Source of the DNA: Oceanospirillaceae bacterium
Lineage (GTDB): Bacteria; Pseudomonadota; Gammaproteobacteria; Pseudomonadales; Balneatricaceae
DNA: 44,561 nt
Assembly: GCA_024686035.1 (NCBI GenBank)
Contig: JAIBDW010000008.1
Coordinates: 1-44,561 of the forward strand
Direction: 5' to 3'
Position numbers and translations under genes: made by a program. Below the pieces are notes generated by a model. That model saw only the letters and a list, made by a program, of their open reading frames with translations, was not told the DNA's origin and did not search any database. How positions within the stretch are numbered: position 1 is the first letter of the stretch; every line of letters begins with the position of its first letter. Of the stretch, positions 34,548 through 44,561 are shown piece by piece.

Positions 34548-35522
34548 TTACTTAGGCTCAATTAGATTCAATTGGCGCCTTACAGTTAAGCCTGCACCAA
34601 GTACTGACAAGCTGCAGCTTGTGAAGATAAGGCAAAAACTTCCCATCCAGCTTAAGCCCTGTAATTGCCAGTCACTTTGATAACTTTGTGCAAGCCAAAG
34701 CAAAGGCTGATGTAAATAAATCACTCCCAACTGAAGTATTATCCAAGCAATTATGGCTGAAAATAGCCCCGTCCAAAACCCGGCATATAAAAATGGACGG
34801 CGTAGATAAGCATCAGTTCCCCCCACTAATTTAATAACCAGAATTTCCTCTTTGCGGCTTTCTATGTGTAAACGCACAGTATTACCCACCACCAGTAACA
34901 CACCAAGGGCTAGTAATAGGGCTAAGCTGTATGTGAAGCGTTGGCTTATTGCTAATATCGATTGCAGACGATCCAACCATGCCATGTCCACTAACACTTG
35001 ATCAATATTGTCTTGTTCGCGCAGCTGTTGTGTCAGCTTGTCGATGGCATCGGGGCCTAAGAACGAATTTGTAGGCTCTATAAGTAGTGTGGCGGGGAGA
35101 GGGTTTTCTATGAGACTAGATAATATATCCTCAAGTCCACTGCTGCTTTTAAATTCTGCTAAAGCTTGCGTAGCTGAGAGATAACTTACGTTAGCAATAT
35201 CTGTCCTTTTGGCTAATTCAGTACTCAATAGCAGGCCTTGTTCATGGGTGGTGTCAAGGGACAAAAACACACTGATGTGGCTACTTTGGTTGACCTGTTG
35301 GCCTAAATGCGAAGCTTGGCTTAGTAGCAACATTAACGCTGCTGGCAAGGCTAAGGCTATAGCGAGTGTGAGCCAGGTTAATAAGTTTGCTAGAGGTGCT
35401 TTCCACAGCCGTTTCCAACTGCTCATGAGCACTTCTTTGTGCTCTCTAACTAAACGCTTACTTACACTTTCAGGCCGTGTTCGGCTGGCATTTTGGGTCG
35501 GTGTTTGGCTAAAAAGGGCCAT
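34548..35522 (-). CDS. ftsX: FtsX, cell-division ABC permease-like protein
   Basis: This 324-residue protein has a basic cytoplasmic N-terminus of about 40 residues and a membrane helix (about 43-68). A periplasmic loop to about 190 is followed by three helices typical of FtsX (SLALLLALGVLLVVGNTVRLHIESRKEEI, FWTGLFSAIIAWIIL, and a last helix near 290-312). It pairs with FtsE. In E. coli the complex governs EnvC-dependent activation of septal amidases, and an envC homologue is also in this window. The gene starts 2 nt after the ftsE stop. Confidence 0.95.
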   Translation of the reverse strand: MALFSQTPTQNASRTRPESVSKRLVREHKEVLMSSWKRLWKAPLANLLTWLTLAIALALPAALMLLLSQASHLGQQVNQSSHISVFLSLDTTHEQGLLLSTELAKRTDIANVSYLSATQALAEFKSSSGLEDILSSLIENPLPATLLIEPTNSFLGPDAIDKLTQQLREQDNIDQVLVDMAWLDRLQSILAISQRFTYSLALLLALGVLLVVGNTVRLHIESRKEEILVIKLVGGTDAYLRRPFLYAGFWTGLFSAIIAWIILQLGVIYLHQPLLWLAQSYQSDWQLQGLSWMGSFCLIFTSCSLSVLGAGLTVRRQLNLIEPK

Positions 35523-35524
35523 GG

Positions 35525-36196
35525 TTAATGCCCCATCAACGAAGCAGACCCACTAATTCGGCCTTGATTAAGCGCGATCACTGGGTGGGGCAAGCGTTGA
35601 ATAAGCTCTAAGTCATGACTTGCTATGAGCACGCTAACACCCACTTGGTTAAACTGTTGAAAAAGACGCATTATCTCAGCTGACAAAGCCGGGTCTAAGT
35701 TGCCCGTCGGTTCGTCAGCTAATATTAGTTTGGGTTTGTTAACAATCGCGCGAGCGATGCCAATACGTTGCTGTTCTCCGCTAGAAAGAGTTTGGGGCGA
35801 TAGCCTTTCTTTATCGAGTAGGCCCACTTTGTCAAGCGCGGCTCTGACGCGTCGTCCAGAATCTCGCTCATTGTAGCCGCTGATTTTAAGAGGCAGGGCC
35901 ACGTTATCAAATACAGAGTAATCCATTAATAGTTGGTGGTTCTGAAACACCAGGCCAATTTTTCTGCGGTGAGCGGGCACTTGTGCACGATTGAGTTGGC
36001 TCAAGTCTTGCCGATCAACAATGACTTTACCGCTAGTTGGGTGCGCCATCAGCATGATCAACTTTAACAATGTACTTTTTCCTGCCCCTGAATGGCCTGT
36101 TAAAAAGGCCATGGTACCGCGCTGTAAATGGAAGCTTGCATTGGCTAAGGCATTTTTTTCATGATATTTTTTACTGACCTGCTCGAAACTAATCAT
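35525..36196 (-). CDS. ftsE: FtsE, cell-division ABC ATPase
   Basis: This 223-residue ATPase has Walker A GHSGAGKSTLLKL, the signature LSSGEQQRIGIARAI, Walker [14 protein letters not shown], and the switch His in IASHD. It is the cytoplasmic partner of FtsX. It overlaps the ftsY stop by 4 nt, so ftsY-ftsE-ftsX are translationally linked. Confidence 0.97.
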   Translation of the reverse strand: MISFEQVSKKYHEKNALANASFHLQRGTMAFLTGHSGAGKSTLLKLIMLMAHPTSGKVIVDRQDLSQLNRAQVPAHRRKIGLVFQNHQLLMDYSVFDNVALPLKISGYNERDSGRRVRAALDKVGLLDKERLSPQTLSSGEQQRIGIARAIVNKPKLILADEPTGNLDPALSAEIMRLFQQFNQVGVSVLIASHDLELIQRLPHPVIALNQGRISGSASLMGH

Positions 36197-37344
36197 GAGT
36201 TGTTTTCTTTGCTATTGCCGTGGCTTAAGTTAGCTTCGCTAAAAATCGCATCAATGAATTCGTCGGCTTCAAACGGACGTAAATCTTCTGCCTGCTCACC
36301 TACTCCAATAAATCGAATAGGTAATTTTAGCTGTTGTGCCATGGCAAAGATAACACCACCTTTGGCTGTACCATCAAGTTTGGTGAGGGTAATGCCTGTT
36401 ACACCAACAGCTGCACCAAATAAGCTAGCTTGGCTTAAGGCATTTTGACCAGTAGCGGCATCAAGCACTAACATGACTTCATGGGGTGCATGGGCATCAA
36501 GTTTTTGCATTACCCGAACAATTTTGCTCAATTCATCCATCAAATGAGACTTGTTTTGCAAGCGGCCAGCTGTATCAGCGATCACGATATCAATACCTTT
36601 GGCTTTTGCAGATTGCACAGCATCAAAAATGACAGATGCACTGTCAGCCCCAGTGTGTTGGGCTACAACCGGCACATCATTGCGCTTTCCCCATTCTTGT
36701 AATTGCTCAACCGCTGCGGCACGAAAAGTATCACCAGCTGCTAGCAACACTGATTTTCCTTGGCTTTGGAAACGTTTGCTCAATTTACCAATGGTAGTGG
36801 TTTTACCTGCGCCATTGACGCCCACCATAAGAATAACGAAGGGAGCGTCTTGCTGTGGAATGATGAGGGGGTGTTGGCTGTTTTTTAATAGTGCACCCAA
36901 TTCATCTTTTAGTGCTTTGTAGAGTGCTGCTGGGTCTTGCAAATCTTTGCGTGCTGCACCTGCTCTTAACTTTTCTAGGAGGCTAGCAGTGGCCTCAATG
37001 CCCACATCAGCTACCAACAATTGAGTTTCAATCTCTTCAAACAAATCATCATCAATTTGTTTTGCGCCTAAGAATAGGTTTGAAAGGCCATCACCTAAGT
37101 GACTGCGAGTGCGACTTAGGCCACTTTTTATACGTCCAAAAAAGCTCTTTTTAGGCAAACTATGTTGGTGAATTTCAAGCTCAAGGGCAGGGGAGACCTC
37201 TTTGGCATCAAGTGTTGCTGGAACATCATTGAGCTTTTCAGACGCCAATGCCTCTTGTAAAACCCCCACTTCTTGCTCTGCTAGAGGTGTATCTGCCGTT
37301 TGTGCAGGGTTTTTGTTTTTGCCAAATAAGTTGAACAGGGCCAT
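36193..37344 (-). CDS. ftsY: FtsY, signal recognition particle receptor
   Basis: This 383-residue SRP GTPase has an acidic A region (about 1-75) that binds the membrane and translocon. The four-helix N domain follows, then the G domain with P-loop GVNGAGKT (175-182), DTAGRLQNKSHLMDEL and TKLDGTAKGG. It docks Ffh-ribosome complexes at SecYEG. It is first of ftsY-ftsE-ftsX, with rpoH downstream, and divergent from rsmD, as is common in gammaproteobacteria. Confidence 0.98.
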   Translation of the reverse strand: MALFNLFGKNKNPAQTADTPLAEQEVGVLQEALASEKLNDVPATLDAKEVSPALELEIHQHSLPKKSFFGRIKSGLSRTRSHLGDGLSNLFLGAKQIDDDLFEEIETQLLVADVGIEATASLLEKLRAGAARKDLQDPAALYKALKDELGALLKNSQHPLIIPQQDAPFVILMVGVNGAGKTTTIGKLSKRFQSQGKSVLLAAGDTFRAAAVEQLQEWGKRNDVPVVAQHTGADSASVIFDAVQSAKAKGIDIVIADTAGRLQNKSHLMDELSKIVRVMQKLDAHAPHEVMLVLDAATGQNALSQASLFGAAVGVTGITLTKLDGTAKGGVIFAMAQQLKLPIRFIGVGEQAEDLRPFEADEFIDAIFSEANLSHGNSKENNS

Positions 37345-37485
37345 GATGTTTGGGGTGTCTCAGTGTATGCAAACTAATAAGTTAAATTTTAGCATAGCTT
37401 TTACTTAGGTATGCTTCTTTTGTGGAGCGATTACCTTAGAATAGACACTCTAACAGATTCAAAGTATTTCCCCTTAGGTACATTT

Positions 37486-38166
37486 ATGGCCCGTAAACCC
37501 ACTTCAAACCGCCTTCGCTCTTCTTCTAACAATCGTCTTAGTACAGCTAAATCAGGCAATGTAGTTGCTATTGGCCAAGCAGGTCGACAAAGTTTACGTA
37601 TTATTGCTGGTGAGTGGCGTGGTCGGAAAATTCCATTTGCTACAGTGGCAGGCCTTCGGCCCACCCAAGACAGGGTGAGAGAAACTTTATTTAACTGGCT
37701 GTCTAAGGAAATTGCTGGAGCGACCTGTTTAGATTTGTATGCGGGTACCGGCGCATTGGGATTAGAGGCCCTGTCTCGTGGCGCTAGCCAAGTTGATTTT
37801 GTTGAACTATCAGCGATTGCTTACAATGCACTTAATGACAACTTACAAGGATTGCCCACACAAGAGGGCCAAATCGCAAAGGTAGCCCAAATGAGTAGTT
37901 TTGATTGGTTGAGGCAATACAAGGCCAACGCCGCAACATCGATACAAAACAAACGCTACAATCTTGTCCTGTTAGACCCACCTTTTGCTTTATCACTCAT
38001 GCAAGATACCCTTAACGCCTTATGTGAAGCCCAATGTTTAGCACCTAAAGCGATGATATATGTGGAACAAGCAACCCCTCTTTCAGAGTTAATATTACCC
38101 CAAGGATGGACACTGTATCGCAGTAAAAAAGCAGGCCAAGTATTTTATGGGTTGATAAGTAGCTAA
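37486..38166 (+). CDS. rsmD: RsmD, 16S rRNA (guanine-966 N2) methyltransferase
   Basis: This 226-residue SAM methyltransferase carries motif [12 protein letters not shown] (82-92), the acidic ribose-binding VELS, and the catalytic DPPF (164-167). [13 protein letters not shown] and [15 protein letters not shown] are diagnostic of the family. The N-terminus has about 35 extra basic/Ser residues. I used ATG 37486 (MARKPTSN) with AGG upstream. An in-frame start 75 nt earlier is unlikely. The last 4 nt overlap the convergent astB stop codon. Confidence 0.95.
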   Translation: MARKPTSNRLRSSSNNRLSTAKSGNVVAIGQAGRQSLRIIAGEWRGRKIPFATVAGLRPTQDRVRETLFNWLSKEIAGATCLDLYAGTGALGLEALSRGASQVDFVELSAIAYNALNDNLQGLPTQEGQIAKVAQMSSFDWLRQYKANAATSIQNKRYNLVLLDPPFALSLMQDTLNALCEAQCLAPKAMIYVEQATPLSELILPQGWTLYRSKKAGQVFYGLISS

Positions 38167-39557
38167 GTCATCTTAAAGCTGGTTTGGAATGAGTGCTGAA
38201 ACGGGTAAACGCTGCCTAAATTCAAAATTTGGGTTAATTCATCTAAGGCGCTATGGCTCTCTATAAGTAGCTGTGGGTCTGCCAAATCTTGTTCACACAG
38301 CGAATCTCGATAGTGCTTTTCTGTCCAGGCCATTAAACGATCAAACAAGGTTTGACTCATCATACATGCAGGATTTACCGCGGCTTGCTCCGTCGCATTA
38401 AGCACCACGCGAAGGCGCAAGCAAGCAGGGCCACCGCCATTGCTCATGCTTTGTTTAAGGTCAAATGCAAATACTTCCTCTATGGCGCTGGCACCTGCAA
38501 CAAGCTCATCTAAATAGGCGCTCACATTGCTATTTTCGCGGCATTCTTGCGGCACAATTAGGCCCATTTTGCCACTTTGTAGGTGCGTAAGATTTAATAA
38601 CTGGCTGTTGAATAAGTAACTATTAACAGCATCTTCAACAGACACTTGGGCAGTGGGTACTTCAATAAACTGTATTGGATCATGGCCAAGACTTGCCATG
38701 GCTTGTTGTAAGCTATGGTTTACTGCTTGGGTATTTAGAAAGGCCTGTTGGTGGTAAAAAGACACATTACCATTGCCCACAGCGATCACATCATTGTGAA
38801 ATACACCAGCGTCGATCACCTTTGGGTTTTGCTGAGCAAACACCGTGTGCTGAGCTGTTAAACCATGCAAACGTGCCACGGCTTGAGAGGCTTCCAAGCT
38901 TTGCCGTGCAGGGTATTTATCAGGTTTTGGCGCCTGTGCATTGAAGGCTTGCTGGCCATAAACAAACAGCTCGACGCCAGGCTTGCCATAATCTTGGCAA
39001 AAACGGGTGTGGTTAGCCGCGCCTTCGTCGCCAAAGTGATCAGAACAGGGCAGTGCTTTATGGTGAGCAAACACATTATCATCGTTAAAGGTGGCCTGTA
39101 AAATGCGTCCTGTGGTGTCGTGTTCAATAGAGCGGTGAAAGCGGTTCACTAAGTTTGCCGGGGTAAAGTGCACACGCCCATCCTTGCAATCAGCACTGGC
39201 TGACACTGTGGCAGCGTTGGCTGACCACATGCTAGAGGCAGAGTAACAAGAGGCCAGCAGTGCAGGGCTTACTTTTGCAGCGTGTTGAATCACTTGGCTG
39301 TCGGTTCCAGTAAACCCAAGGCGTCGCAAAGTATGCAAATCTGGACGAGCATGTGGTGCCAATACACCTTGGTTCATGCCCATGTCGTGCAGCGCTTTCA
39401 TCTTTTGCAGGCCTTGCTGGGCGGCTTGCTTAGGGTTGGATGAGCGTGCGCAGTTACTCTGGGAGGCGATGTTGCCGTGAGACAATCCACCGTAGTTATG
39501 GGTGGGCCCTACTAGGCCATCAAAATTAGCTTCATAAGTGGGTATAAATGAGTTCAT
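38163..39557 (-). CDS. astB: AstB, N-succinylarginine dihydrolase
   Basis: This 464-residue enzyme is the second step of the arginine succinyltransferase pathway. It hydrolyses N-succinylarginine to N-succinylornithine, CO2 and two ammonia. The N-terminal [18 protein letters not shown] is diagnostic. The catalytic Cys-His-Glu set is Glu178 (FGDEGAANH), His254 (DAGVFHND) and Cys379 ([10 protein letters not shown]). It is the last gene of the cluster before convergent rsmD, where pseudomonads would have aruE. Confidence 0.97.
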   Translation of the reverse strand: MNSFIPTYEANFDGLVGPTHNYGGLSHGNIASQSNCARSSNPKQAAQQGLQKMKALHDMGMNQGVLAPHARPDLHTLRRLGFTGTDSQVIQHAAKVSPALLASCYSASSMWSANAATVSASADCKDGRVHFTPANLVNRFHRSIEHDTTGRILQATFNDDNVFAHHKALPCSDHFGDEGAANHTRFCQDYGKPGVELFVYGQQAFNAQAPKPDKYPARQSLEASQAVARLHGLTAQHTVFAQQNPKVIDAGVFHNDVIAVGNGNVSFYHQQAFLNTQAVNHSLQQAMASLGHDPIQFIEVPTAQVSVEDAVNSYLFNSQLLNLTHLQSGKMGLIVPQECRENSNVSAYLDELVAGASAIEEVFAFDLKQSMSNGGGPACLRLRVVLNATEQAAVNPACMMSQTLFDRLMAWTEKHYRDSLCEQDLADPQLLIESHSALDELTQILNLGSVYPFQHSFQTSFKMT

Positions 39558-39566
39558 TTTTGCCTC

Positions 39567-41045
<1,479 letters not shown>

Positions 41046-42080
41046 TTAGGCGCGTTTAGAAAACAAAGGCACTGCCCGAACAGTGTCTAGGTTAGTGACG
41101 TGGAGGTTGTTGGCTAATTCACTACTAATCCACAGTGGGCCAGACTCTGGTACATTTGTATAAACCATAGTGCACCGATAATCACCCAAAAGAGTATTAC
41201 TAATGAGGTAAAGGGTTTCGCTTTTAGGTAGGTTGTCTTTGATTTGTACGGTGTAATTTTTGCTCTCTCGTACGGCTCGAATGTCCTTTACTTGAGTTTC
41301 TAAGGTGGGCCCAGCATCAAAAATGTCCACATAACCTTGGTAACGAAATCCTTCATCTTCTAGCATTTTTCGCGCAGGCAAGGTGCTGTTATGCACTTCA
41401 CCGATCACGTCGCGGGCTGTCTTTGGCAATAAATTAATATACAAAGGGTGGCGGGGCATTAATTGTGCAATAAACTCTTTTTTGCCTAGTCCTGTGAGGT
41501 GATCTGCATCTGCAAATGGCATATCAAAAAAGTGAGCGCCTAAGCCATCCCAAAAAGGAGATTGACCGTTTTCATCTGAAACGCCACGCATTTCAGCAAT
41601 GATTTTAGTTTCAAAACGATGTGCAAACTCAGCTAAGAAAAGAAACCGACTCTTTGACAGGAGTTGGCCATTTTTACTATGGCGATAATGGGGGTCTAAA
41701 AATAATGTACACACTTCTGCGCATGCGCTTTGGTCATTGCTTAAATATAAAGTAGGAAAAGAGTTGTGTACCTTAAGCTCACGGCTTGAATGCACTAAAG
41801 TGCCAATGCGGTAGCTATACCAAGGGCTAGATAGGCCAATAGAAGACTCAATGCCACAAATACCCACGACTGTATTGGTATGGGTATCTTCCATTACAAA
41901 CACATAGCTTTGCTCTGCTGTCAGGTCTACCTCAGCATTGAAGGCTGCCCGGGACGCTGCAATTTTATTGGAAATATAATGAGGCTCGGCTGGCAAGGAA
42001 GTAAAGCCTACCCCTGCTTTATGAGCCAAATTTAGTAAGGCATCGGCATCACTTGCCATTAAAGGGCGGATGATCATCAT
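41046..42080 (-). CDS. aruG: Arginine/ornithine succinyltransferase subunit (AruG/AstA type)
   Basis: This 344-residue GNAT-related enzyme transfers succinyl from succinyl-CoA to the alpha-amino group of arginine (AST step 1). Family blocks are MIIRPLMASDADALLNLAHKAGVGFTSLP, GICGIESSIGLSSPWYSYRIGTLVHSS, FLDPHYRHSKNGQLLSKSRFLFLAEF, IIAEMRGVSDENGQSPFWDGLG, FIAQLMPRHPLYINLLP and DIFDAGPTLE. It is a paralogue of the next gene upstream. In pseudomonads AruF and AruG form a heteromer. Which of the two genes is alpha or beta is judged by order only. A 139-nt spacer separates it from aruF. Confidence 0.92.
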   Translation of the reverse strand: MMIIRPLMASDADALLNLAHKAGVGFTSLPAEPHYISNKIAASRAAFNAEVDLTAEQSYVFVMEDTHTNTVVGICGIESSIGLSSPWYSYRIGTLVHSSRELKVHNSFPTLYLSNDQSACAEVCTLFLDPHYRHSKNGQLLSKSRFLFLAEFAHRFETKIIAEMRGVSDENGQSPFWDGLGAHFFDMPFADADHLTGLGKKEFIAQLMPRHPLYINLLPKTARDVIGEVHNSTLPARKMLEDEGFRYQGYVDIFDAGPTLETQVKDIRAVRESKNYTVQIKDNLPKSETLYLISNTLLGDYRCTMVYTNVPESGPLWISSELANNLHVTNLDTVRAVPLFSKRA

Positions 42081-42219
42081 GGGTGTGTTCCAGAAGGACT
42101 ATGTGCACTATCTTATGGAGCAATAGTATCGGTATAGACACGCACATTCTTTTGCATTTTCACTTCTGGATTTAGCTGGCGAGACTTTTTGGTTAAAGGT
42201 TTATAAAATAGTTAATTGT

Positions 42220-43227
42220 TTACAGGTGACAGTAGGTAAGGGTGTTGCCAGCGGCCACTTGTAACCCCTCAAGTTGGGCTTTGCTTAACACTAATGAGTC
42301 ACCTTGCTTACGGGCCAAAATGCACCGAAAATCAACACAGCTATGATTGCAAACCAGCACCCGTTTGCCCTGCAACACTTCATCGCCCATGACGGCTACG
42401 ACTTGCTCTGCGTGGCGTATGGTGCGAATGAGACGAGTACGCGCTTCCAGTATAGGCCCTGCATCAAAAATATCGACATGGCCTTCTAGGTGCATACCTT
42501 CGTGTTCTAAAATATTGACAATGTCCTCGGCTTCATCATGGTGCTGGCCAATCACGCTTTGAGCCTGCTCATTTAACAAAGGTACATACAGCGGGTAACG
42601 CGGCATTAGGCTGGCGATAAAGTGTTTATTGCTAGTGGTGGTGAGCAAATCTGCCTTGGCAAAATCCATGGTAAAAAAATGCCGACCTACACCTTCCCAA
42701 AAGGGAGAAATGCCACTTTCGTCAATCACACCTTTTATTTCAGCGATGGTAGTGGCTGAAAAACGCTCTGGAAAACAGCTCATAAACAGCAAGCGAGATT
42801 TAGAAAGAAGTTGGTCATAAAAATCACAGCGGTATTCTGGCTCGATATAAAATGAACTTAGGCGTGAAGCACCCGTGTAATCATATGACATGTGCAAAGC
42901 CGGCACGCGGTTGTTAATTTCTAAATCATTAGAGCTGTGAGTCACTTGATCTATGCGGTAGGTATAGTAAGGTGTACTTAACCCTACGGTAGCATCTGCG
43001 GTGCAGGTGCCTACTAATTTTTGGGTTAGGTGATCTTCCATGACAAAGGTGTAACCCTCTTCACCGGCCTGGTCTACGCTTGCGGCAAAAGACAGCTCGC
43101 TGTGATTTATTTTTTGAGCAAGTTGGACAGCGTTGTTGGGTAGGTTGGTGTGACCTACGCCCGCGGCGGCTGCAAACTTATTCAAGGCGTTGGTGTCATC
43201 TTTTTTGATCGGTCTTACGATTAACAT
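42220..43227 (-). CDS. aruF: Arginine/ornithine succinyltransferase subunit (AruF type)
   Basis: This 335-residue paralogue of the downstream subunit keeps the family blocks: MLIVRPIKKDDTNALNKFAAAAGVGHTNLP, GTCTADATVGLSTPYYTYRIDQVTHSS, FYIEPEYRCDFYDQLLSKSRLLFMS, IIAEIKGVIDESGISPFWEGVGRHFF (here TIAEI), FIASLMPRYPLYVPLL and DIFDAGPILEAR. With AruG it should form the succinyl-CoA:arginine succinyltransferase. The ATG at 43227 lies inside the 3' end of the M20 hydrolase gene (7-nt overlap), so the two are translationally coupled. The longer frame upstream is not family-like. Confidence 0.92.
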   Translation of the reverse strand: MLIVRPIKKDDTNALNKFAAAAGVGHTNLPNNAVQLAQKINHSELSFAASVDQAGEEGYTFVMEDHLTQKLVGTCTADATVGLSTPYYTYRIDQVTHSSNDLEINNRVPALHMSYDYTGASRLSSFYIEPEYRCDFYDQLLSKSRLLFMSCFPERFSATTIAEIKGVIDESGISPFWEGVGRHFFTMDFAKADLLTTTSNKHFIASLMPRYPLYVPLLNEQAQSVIGQHHDEAEDIVNILEHEGMHLEGHVDIFDAGPILEARTRLIRTIRHAEQVVAVMGDEVLQGKRVLVCNHSCVDFRCILARKQGDSLVLSKAQLEGLQVAAGNTLTYCHL

Positions 43228-44489
43228 GACACAGACTCCATCTCTTCTCGGGCAAGCCATGACAAATCATTGCTTTGGGCTAAGCGTAACAAAACTAAGG
43301 CACTTAATTGCGAGCGAGTGGTGAGGCTTGATAACACCATGTATTCATCGCTACTGTGGATTTTACCCCCTTGTACTCCCAAGGTATCAATGTTGGGTAA
43401 GCCTGCAGCAGCTAGGTTATTGCCATCGCAACAACCGCCAGTAGGCAAAAAATCTAAGGCTAAGCCTAAGCTTTTGCCACAAGATTGCACCAATTCACAA
43501 AGGGTTTCATTGGCAGGACTTAGTACTTTGGGCGCACGACCAAAGCCACCATGTAGCTCCATTGTGATGCCATCAGTGGCATTAATGGTGGTCAAGATGC
43601 TGGCGATTTGTGCTTCACACCATGCTTGTTGCTCGCTATGTTCTATGCGGATATTGAAGCGCATGGTGCAGGTGTCAGGCACTATATTAACAGCCCCCCC
43701 GCCTTGTATAAAACCTGGGTTGATGGTGATGCCTTGTTGTTGGCCGTTAAGGCTATCTAAGGCGCTGGTGAAATCTGCCATGTGACGTATGGCATTGCGG
43801 CCAAGGTGGTGTTCTCTGCCGGCATGGGCAGCCTTGCCTTTGGCAACCACTGCGAAGTTACCACTACCTTTTCGTGCGCCTGCTAGATTGCCATCTGCAA
43901 AGGAAGGTTCGTAAATTAAACCCAAGTGATGGCGTTTAGCAATATTGCTAAACAAAACACTAGAGCTTGGCGAACCGATTTCTTCATCGGGGGTGAATAA
44001 AATTTCCCAGCCTAATTTGTCTTTTAGTGGGCTACGCTCAAAGGCCTCTAGGGCTTTAAGCATCACCACAATACCGCCTTTAAGATCGGCTACACCTGGG
44101 CCATTGATCGTGTCATCATCTAGCTGTGTAATGGTTTGGAATGGATGATCAATCGGGAAAACAGTGTCCATATGCGCACACAAAAACACCTGTGTAGGTG
44201 CTTGTGGGCGCTTAAATAACCGCAGCGCCTGACCTAAGGGCTTTTGGTTACGATTACCAAAATCATCCACCACTTCATGGGGCGGCATGGGGATGTATTC
44301 TAGTTTACAGTCTAGTTTTTTGCTCCATATAGCTAAAGTTTCAGCTACTGTGTTCAAACCTGCTACATTGTAACTGCCCGAATTGATGCTGGCCAAGGTC
44401 CATAAGTCTTGCACCATAACGCTTTGCTGGGTGGCAATCCATGCTAAGGTTTGCGCTTCTAATGCATTGTTTACAGTAAAGTCAGTCAT
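43221..44489 (-). CDS. M20 family hydrolase, carboxypeptidase-G2-like
   Basis: This 422-residue co-catalytic zinc hydrolase has ligands His106/Asp108 (CAHMDTVF), Asp135 (GPGVADLKGG), Glu169/Glu170 (PDEEIGS), Glu194 (IYEPSF) and His378 (KIHSSDEY). A lid/dimer domain lies at about 205-325 (KGKAAHAGREHHLGRNA). The Glu at the fourth ligand position and the GARKGSGNF block fit the carboxypeptidase G2 branch, which releases glutamate from N-acylated compounds. No signal peptide is seen, so it is probably cytoplasmic. Its coupling to aruF ties it to arginine catabolism. It may do the job of AstE (N-succinylglutamate to succinate plus glutamate), but that is inference. Other peptidase or deacylase roles remain possible. 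Confidence 0.85.
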   Translation of the reverse strand: MTDFTVNNALEAQTLAWIATQQSVMVQDLWTLASINSGSYNVAGLNTVAETLAIWSKKLDCKLEYIPMPPHEVVDDFGNRNQKPLGQALRLFKRPQAPTQVFLCAHMDTVFPIDHPFQTITQLDDDTINGPGVADLKGGIVVMLKALEAFERSPLKDKLGWEILFTPDEEIGSPSSSVLFSNIAKRHHLGLIYEPSFADGNLAGARKGSGNFAVVAKGKAAHAGREHHLGRNAIRHMADFTSALDSLNGQQQGITINPGFIQGGGAVNIVPDTCTMRFNIRIEHSEQQAWCEAQIASILTTINATDGITMELHGGFGRAPKVLSPANETLCELVQSCGKSLGLALDFLPTGGCCDGNNLAAAGLPNIDTLGVQGGKIHSSDEYMVLSSLTTRSQLSALVLLRLAQSNDLSWLAREEMESVSC

Positions 44490-44510
44490 GGATTGTTGGG
44501 GGCCTGTCTA

Positions 44511-44561
44511 TTATGTGGCGTTAATGATGTCGCTAATGGCCGCTTCTAAAATAGCTAAACC
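44511..44561 (-). CDS. C-terminal end of an aminotransferase-like protein (partial)
   Basis: The last 16 codons before a TAA stop at 44511-44513 read GLAILEAAISDIINAT and are open to the window edge. The GLAILE-A pattern resembles the final helix of class III PLP-dependent aminotransferases. The pathway needs one (AstC/AruC, succinylornithine transaminase), and this is where it would sit. The identification rests on a very short stretch plus context. The M20 ATG lies 21 nt downstream. Confidence 0.45.
   Translation of the reverse strand, partial: GLAILEAAISDIINAT

Noticed and set aside
34520-34551. Inverted repeat GTAAAGC/GCTTTAC at the end of ftsX as a terminator
   Set aside because: On the ftsX (minus) strand the hairpin is followed by an A-run, not a T-run, and it includes the stop codon, so it does not fit an intrinsic terminator for ftsX.
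42081-42219. Sigma-54 promoter in the aruF-aruG gap
   Set aside because: TATTGCT is present, but no GG dinucleotide sits at the required 10-bp spacing upstream.

Overview
The window is a chromosomal segment of a gammaproteobacterium. Gene content and order match the Pseudomonas/Oceanospirillales side of the class: mutY-yggX back to back with hisBHAF, gpmI-envC-ctpA-yibQ beside rhodanese-grxC-secB, glnA-ntrB-ntrC beside typA, hslVU-ftsN-argS-priA facing rpmE, ftsYEX-rpoH beside rsmD, and a two-subunit aruF/aruG arginine succinyltransferase. The base composition looks moderate rather than GC-rich, which fits a marine Oceanospirillales-like organism better than a Pseudomonas. The genus is an inference. 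Almost everything is conserved housekeeping. No transposase, integrase, CRISPR array, phage gene or toxin-antitoxin pair was seen.

Layout. 1-1178: 5' part of a membrane acyltransferase (minus strand, runs off the window). 1179-1768: gene-free stretch. 1769-1844: tRNA-Phe. 1984-3296: mutY-yggX (minus). 3451-6268: hisB-hisH-hisA-hisF (plus). 6242-10958: gpmI-envC-ctpA-yibQ (minus). 11098-12383: rhodanese-grxC-secB (plus). 12396-12854: trmL (minus). 12969-16935: glnA, a terminator, then ntrB-ntrC (minus). 17416-19224: typA (plus). 19453-20410: a small lipoprotein and a PHA-granule-type small protein (plus). 20478-27088: priA, argS, ftsN-like, hslV, hslU (minus). 27381-27593: rpmE (plus). 27682-29397: SulP transporter (minus). 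29504-32648: ybbA-ybbP type exporter (minus), divergent from tesA (32716-33363, plus). 33420-37344: ftsY-ftsE-ftsX and rpoH (minus). 37486-38166: rsmD (plus). 38163-44561: arginine succinyltransferase (AST) catabolism (minus): aminotransferase tail, M20 hydrolase, aruF, aruG, astD, astB.

How the parts work together. The window has two nitrogen modules: glutamine synthetase with its NtrB/NtrC sensor-regulator, and a catabolic route that takes arginine to glutamate. glnA carries an intact sigma-54 promoter and a perfect NtrC palindrome. Its leader contains a GC hairpin with a U-run just before the ribosome binding site, plus an upstream segment that could pair with it as an antiterminator. This is the best candidate for something undescribed here. 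hslVU has a good sigma-32 type promoter, and rpoH, which encodes sigma-32, is also in the window. The AST cluster has no astE in view but contains a carboxypeptidase-G2-like M20 hydrolase translationally coupled to aruF. That enzyme is a plausible non-orthologous replacement for the last step.

Limits: all calls come from reading the sequence and from recognising families. No alignment, folding or database search was run.
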